Source of the DNA: Rectinema sp003452735
GTDB lineage: Bacteria > Spirochaetota > Spirochaetia > Treponematales > Rectinemataceae
NCBI GenBank assembly: GCA_035415815.1
Contig: DAOOGR010000073.1
Coordinates: 1 to 7,844 of the forward strand
Reading direction: 5' to 3'
DNA: 7,844 bases
Position numbers and translations under genes: made by a program. Below, in pieces: positions 6,432 through 7,844 of this stretch (the first letter of the stretch is position 1; the number at the start of each line of letters is the position of its first letter). The notes beneath the pieces are model-generated. The model did not search any database, had not been told where the DNA came from, and worked only from the letters and a program-made list of their open reading frames with translations.

Positions 6432-7837
6432 AATTTGCTGATTTCAAGTACCGACTTTCAGAGTTCTGGTCCGAATTTAAAAAAGAACGTTCTGGCCTTG
6501 TTGGGCTTGCGATTTTGGTTATTTCGATACTCATAGTAATCTTCGAGCCTTTCATTCTGCCTTGGAAAGAAGCGAATACCAAATGGCGGAGCATAGACTA
6601 CTGGCAGGATAACTCGGCAGGTGCGCCTCCTTCATGGACTAACTTTTTCTCAAAGCAGAAGGCTGCAGTAACCGTTCGTCTAGAAAATCCCGAGGATGAA
6701 ATAATCGAAATGGATGGAGGCATCAAACTTGCCAGCTATACCTTCGATTATGACTATAGTGCAGATAAAGCTCCCCTCGATGTCATATTCCACATGGTAG
6801 GACATGGGGATCTACCAGTTCAAGTTGCGGTAGAACGGCCCGATGGCCAGATCATCGAGCTTGCCCAGCGTTTCGAGCAAGGCCTAAGTGGTCAAGATAT
6901 CCGAATCTCCTTGGACAATGATGGCAGAGAATCGGTGTTCACTTTCATCAAAAGTCATGAAAGCGAAGAAGCTCTCGAAGCGTATTCCAGCAAGAGTTTC
7001 AAGACCTGCAACATAGTGTTCAATCAGACGAGAGAAGGCATGGCAACCGAATTCAAGCCTCTTAAGGGAACCTATAAGTTTATTGTGCGAGCCTTGCTGC
7101 TTGTTCCTGGATATTCTGAGATCGAAGATCCATATACTGTCGTGACAGGTTCTGTTTCAGGATTATTAGGAACCGATGATTCAAAGCGCGACATCTTCTC
7201 TGGGCTTGTGGCTGGTCTCAAGTGGGCGCTTATAATTGGGCTTTTGACTTCTGCGATCTCAGTGTTGATTGGAGTCATGTATGGCATCATCTCGGCTTAC
7301 TTCGGAGGTAAGGTAGATTCGGTAATGCAATTCATATATCAGATTGTGAATTCAATACCAATTCTGCCAGTTCTTATTGTGGTATCAGCTATTTTCAAAC
7401 CGAGTATATATATGTTGATTACTGCAATGGTGCTCTTTTTCTGGACTGGCTCCGTGATGACAGTCAGATCCATGGCTCTTCAGATCAAGGAGGAGACATA
7501 TATCGAGGCTGCCAAAGCACTCGGTGCTAAGCATTCTAGAATCATCTTCAAGCATATGGTGCCGCTTTTGATTCCATATAGCTTTGCATCCATGGCCTTG
7601 TCTGTACCGAGTGCGATAGTCTATGAATCTTCGGTGAGTCTATTGGGCCTCGGAGACGCAACTATTGTCACCTGGGGTCAGATTCTACACGATGCAATGC
7701 AAGGGGCAGCAATCCTCAAAGGTATCTGGTGGTGGGTGCTGCCGCCAGGACTTCTAATAGCTATTATGGGAATGACCTTTGCATTCCTAGGCTTCTCGAT
7801 GGACAAGATACTCCATCCAAAACTAAAGACAAGGTAA
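6428..7837 (+). CDS. ABC transporter permease, DppC/OppC type, with large extracytoplasmic insertion
   Basis: A 469-residue partner permease; ordinary DppC/OppC proteins are about 280-300 residues. The N-terminal cytoplasmic stretch (1-22, with FKKERSGLVGL) leads into TM1 (23-40). The family motif normally reading HxxGTDxxGRD appears as GLLGTDDSKRD at 245-255. Between TM1 and that motif lies an inserted region of about 180 residues (about 66-243), predicted mostly beta (alternating hydrophobic strands such as VQVAVERPDG and YKFIVRALLLV), with no TM helix, so it should sit in the periplasm. TM helices follow at about 262-292, 303-323, 327-345, 377-400 and 434-457. The EAA loop is at 358-379 (YIEAAKALGAKHSRIIFKHMVP), for ATPase coupling. 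The C-terminus (LGFSMDKILHPKLK) is the canonical OppC end. The Gly normally preceding RD in GTDxxGRD is Lys here. The insertion may dock the oversized binding protein or contact cargo. Genes for ATPases are expected after 7837. Confidence 0.93.
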   Translation: MKFADFKYRLSEFWSEFKKERSGLVGLAILVISILIVIFEPFILPWKEANTKWRSIDYWQDNSAGAPPSWTNFFSKQKAAVTVRLENPEDEIIEMDGGIKLASYTFDYDYSADKAPLDVIFHMVGHGDLPVQVAVERPDGQIIELAQRFEQGLSGQDIRISLDNDGRESVFTFIKSHESEEALEAYSSKSFKTCNIVFNQTREGMATEFKPLKGTYKFIVRALLLVPGYSEIEDPYTVVTGSVSGLLGTDDSKRDIFSGLVAGLKWALIIGLLTSAISVLIGVMYGIISAYFGGKVDSVMQFIYQIVNSIPILPVLIVVSAIFKPSIYMLITAMVLFFWTGSVMTVRSMALQIKEETYIEAAKALGAKHSRIIFKHMVPLLIPYSFASMALSVPSAIVYESSVSLLGLGDATIVTWGQILHDAMQGAAILKGIWWWVLPPGLLIAIMGMTFAFLGFSMDKILHPKLKTR

Positions 7838-7844
7838 CCTCGAT

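Noticed and set aside
1..7844. CRISPR arrays, tRNA/rRNA genes, insertion sequences, phage or defence genes
   Set aside because: No regularly spaced repeats, cloverleaf or rRNA sequence, transposase motifs or terminal inverted repeats were seen; the window looks like a metabolic and transport locus.

Overview
The window holds three complete genes of an oligopeptide/dipeptide (Opp/Dpp)-type ABC importer on the + strand. A complete glycoside hydrolase family 5 gene diverges from them on the - strand. The 3' end of an alpha/beta-hydrolase gene lies at the left edge. Base composition is balanced, Shine-Dalgarno sequences are bacterial, and the binding protein has a Sec-type signal peptide with no lipobox, which suggests a diderm bacterium. 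The overall flavour (long Opp-type binding protein, large-loop permease, GH5) fits an anaerobic saccharolytic lineage such as Spirochaetota. That placement is a guess; no taxonomic marker gene is present.

Layout: 1-521 (+), C-terminal part of an alpha/beta hydrolase with its catalytic Asp and His; 522-581, short convergent gap with no clear terminator; 582-2540 (-), a 652-residue GH5 enzyme with all eight canonical GH5 active-site residues and no signal peptide, resembling the endoglycoceramidase-related/beta-glucosylceramidase branch (GH5_12-like); 2541-2693, divergent control region with a consensus TATAAT and one copy of a 15-bp direct repeat whose other copy overlaps the GH5 start; 2694-5267 (+), a secreted 857-residue substrate-binding protein; 5279-5320, intrinsic terminator; 5391-6431 (+), DppB/OppB-type permease; 6428-7837 (+), DppC/OppC-type permease with a periplasmic insertion of about 180 residues, overlapping the previous gene by 4 bp. 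ATPase genes are not in the window and would be expected just downstream.

Working model (inference): the transporter imports a glycoside or oligosaccharide, as some Opp-family importers of thermophiles do, and the cytoplasmic GH5 enzyme hydrolyses it. The divergent arrangement around a shared promoter region supports co-regulation.

The most unusual points are two. The order of SBP_bac_5 sequence landmarks in the binding protein is circularly permuted relative to classical DppA/OppA. The second permease carries a large extracytoplasmic domain inserted just before the GTD-x-x-x-RD motif. Together they suggest a specialised, co-evolved importer subtype.
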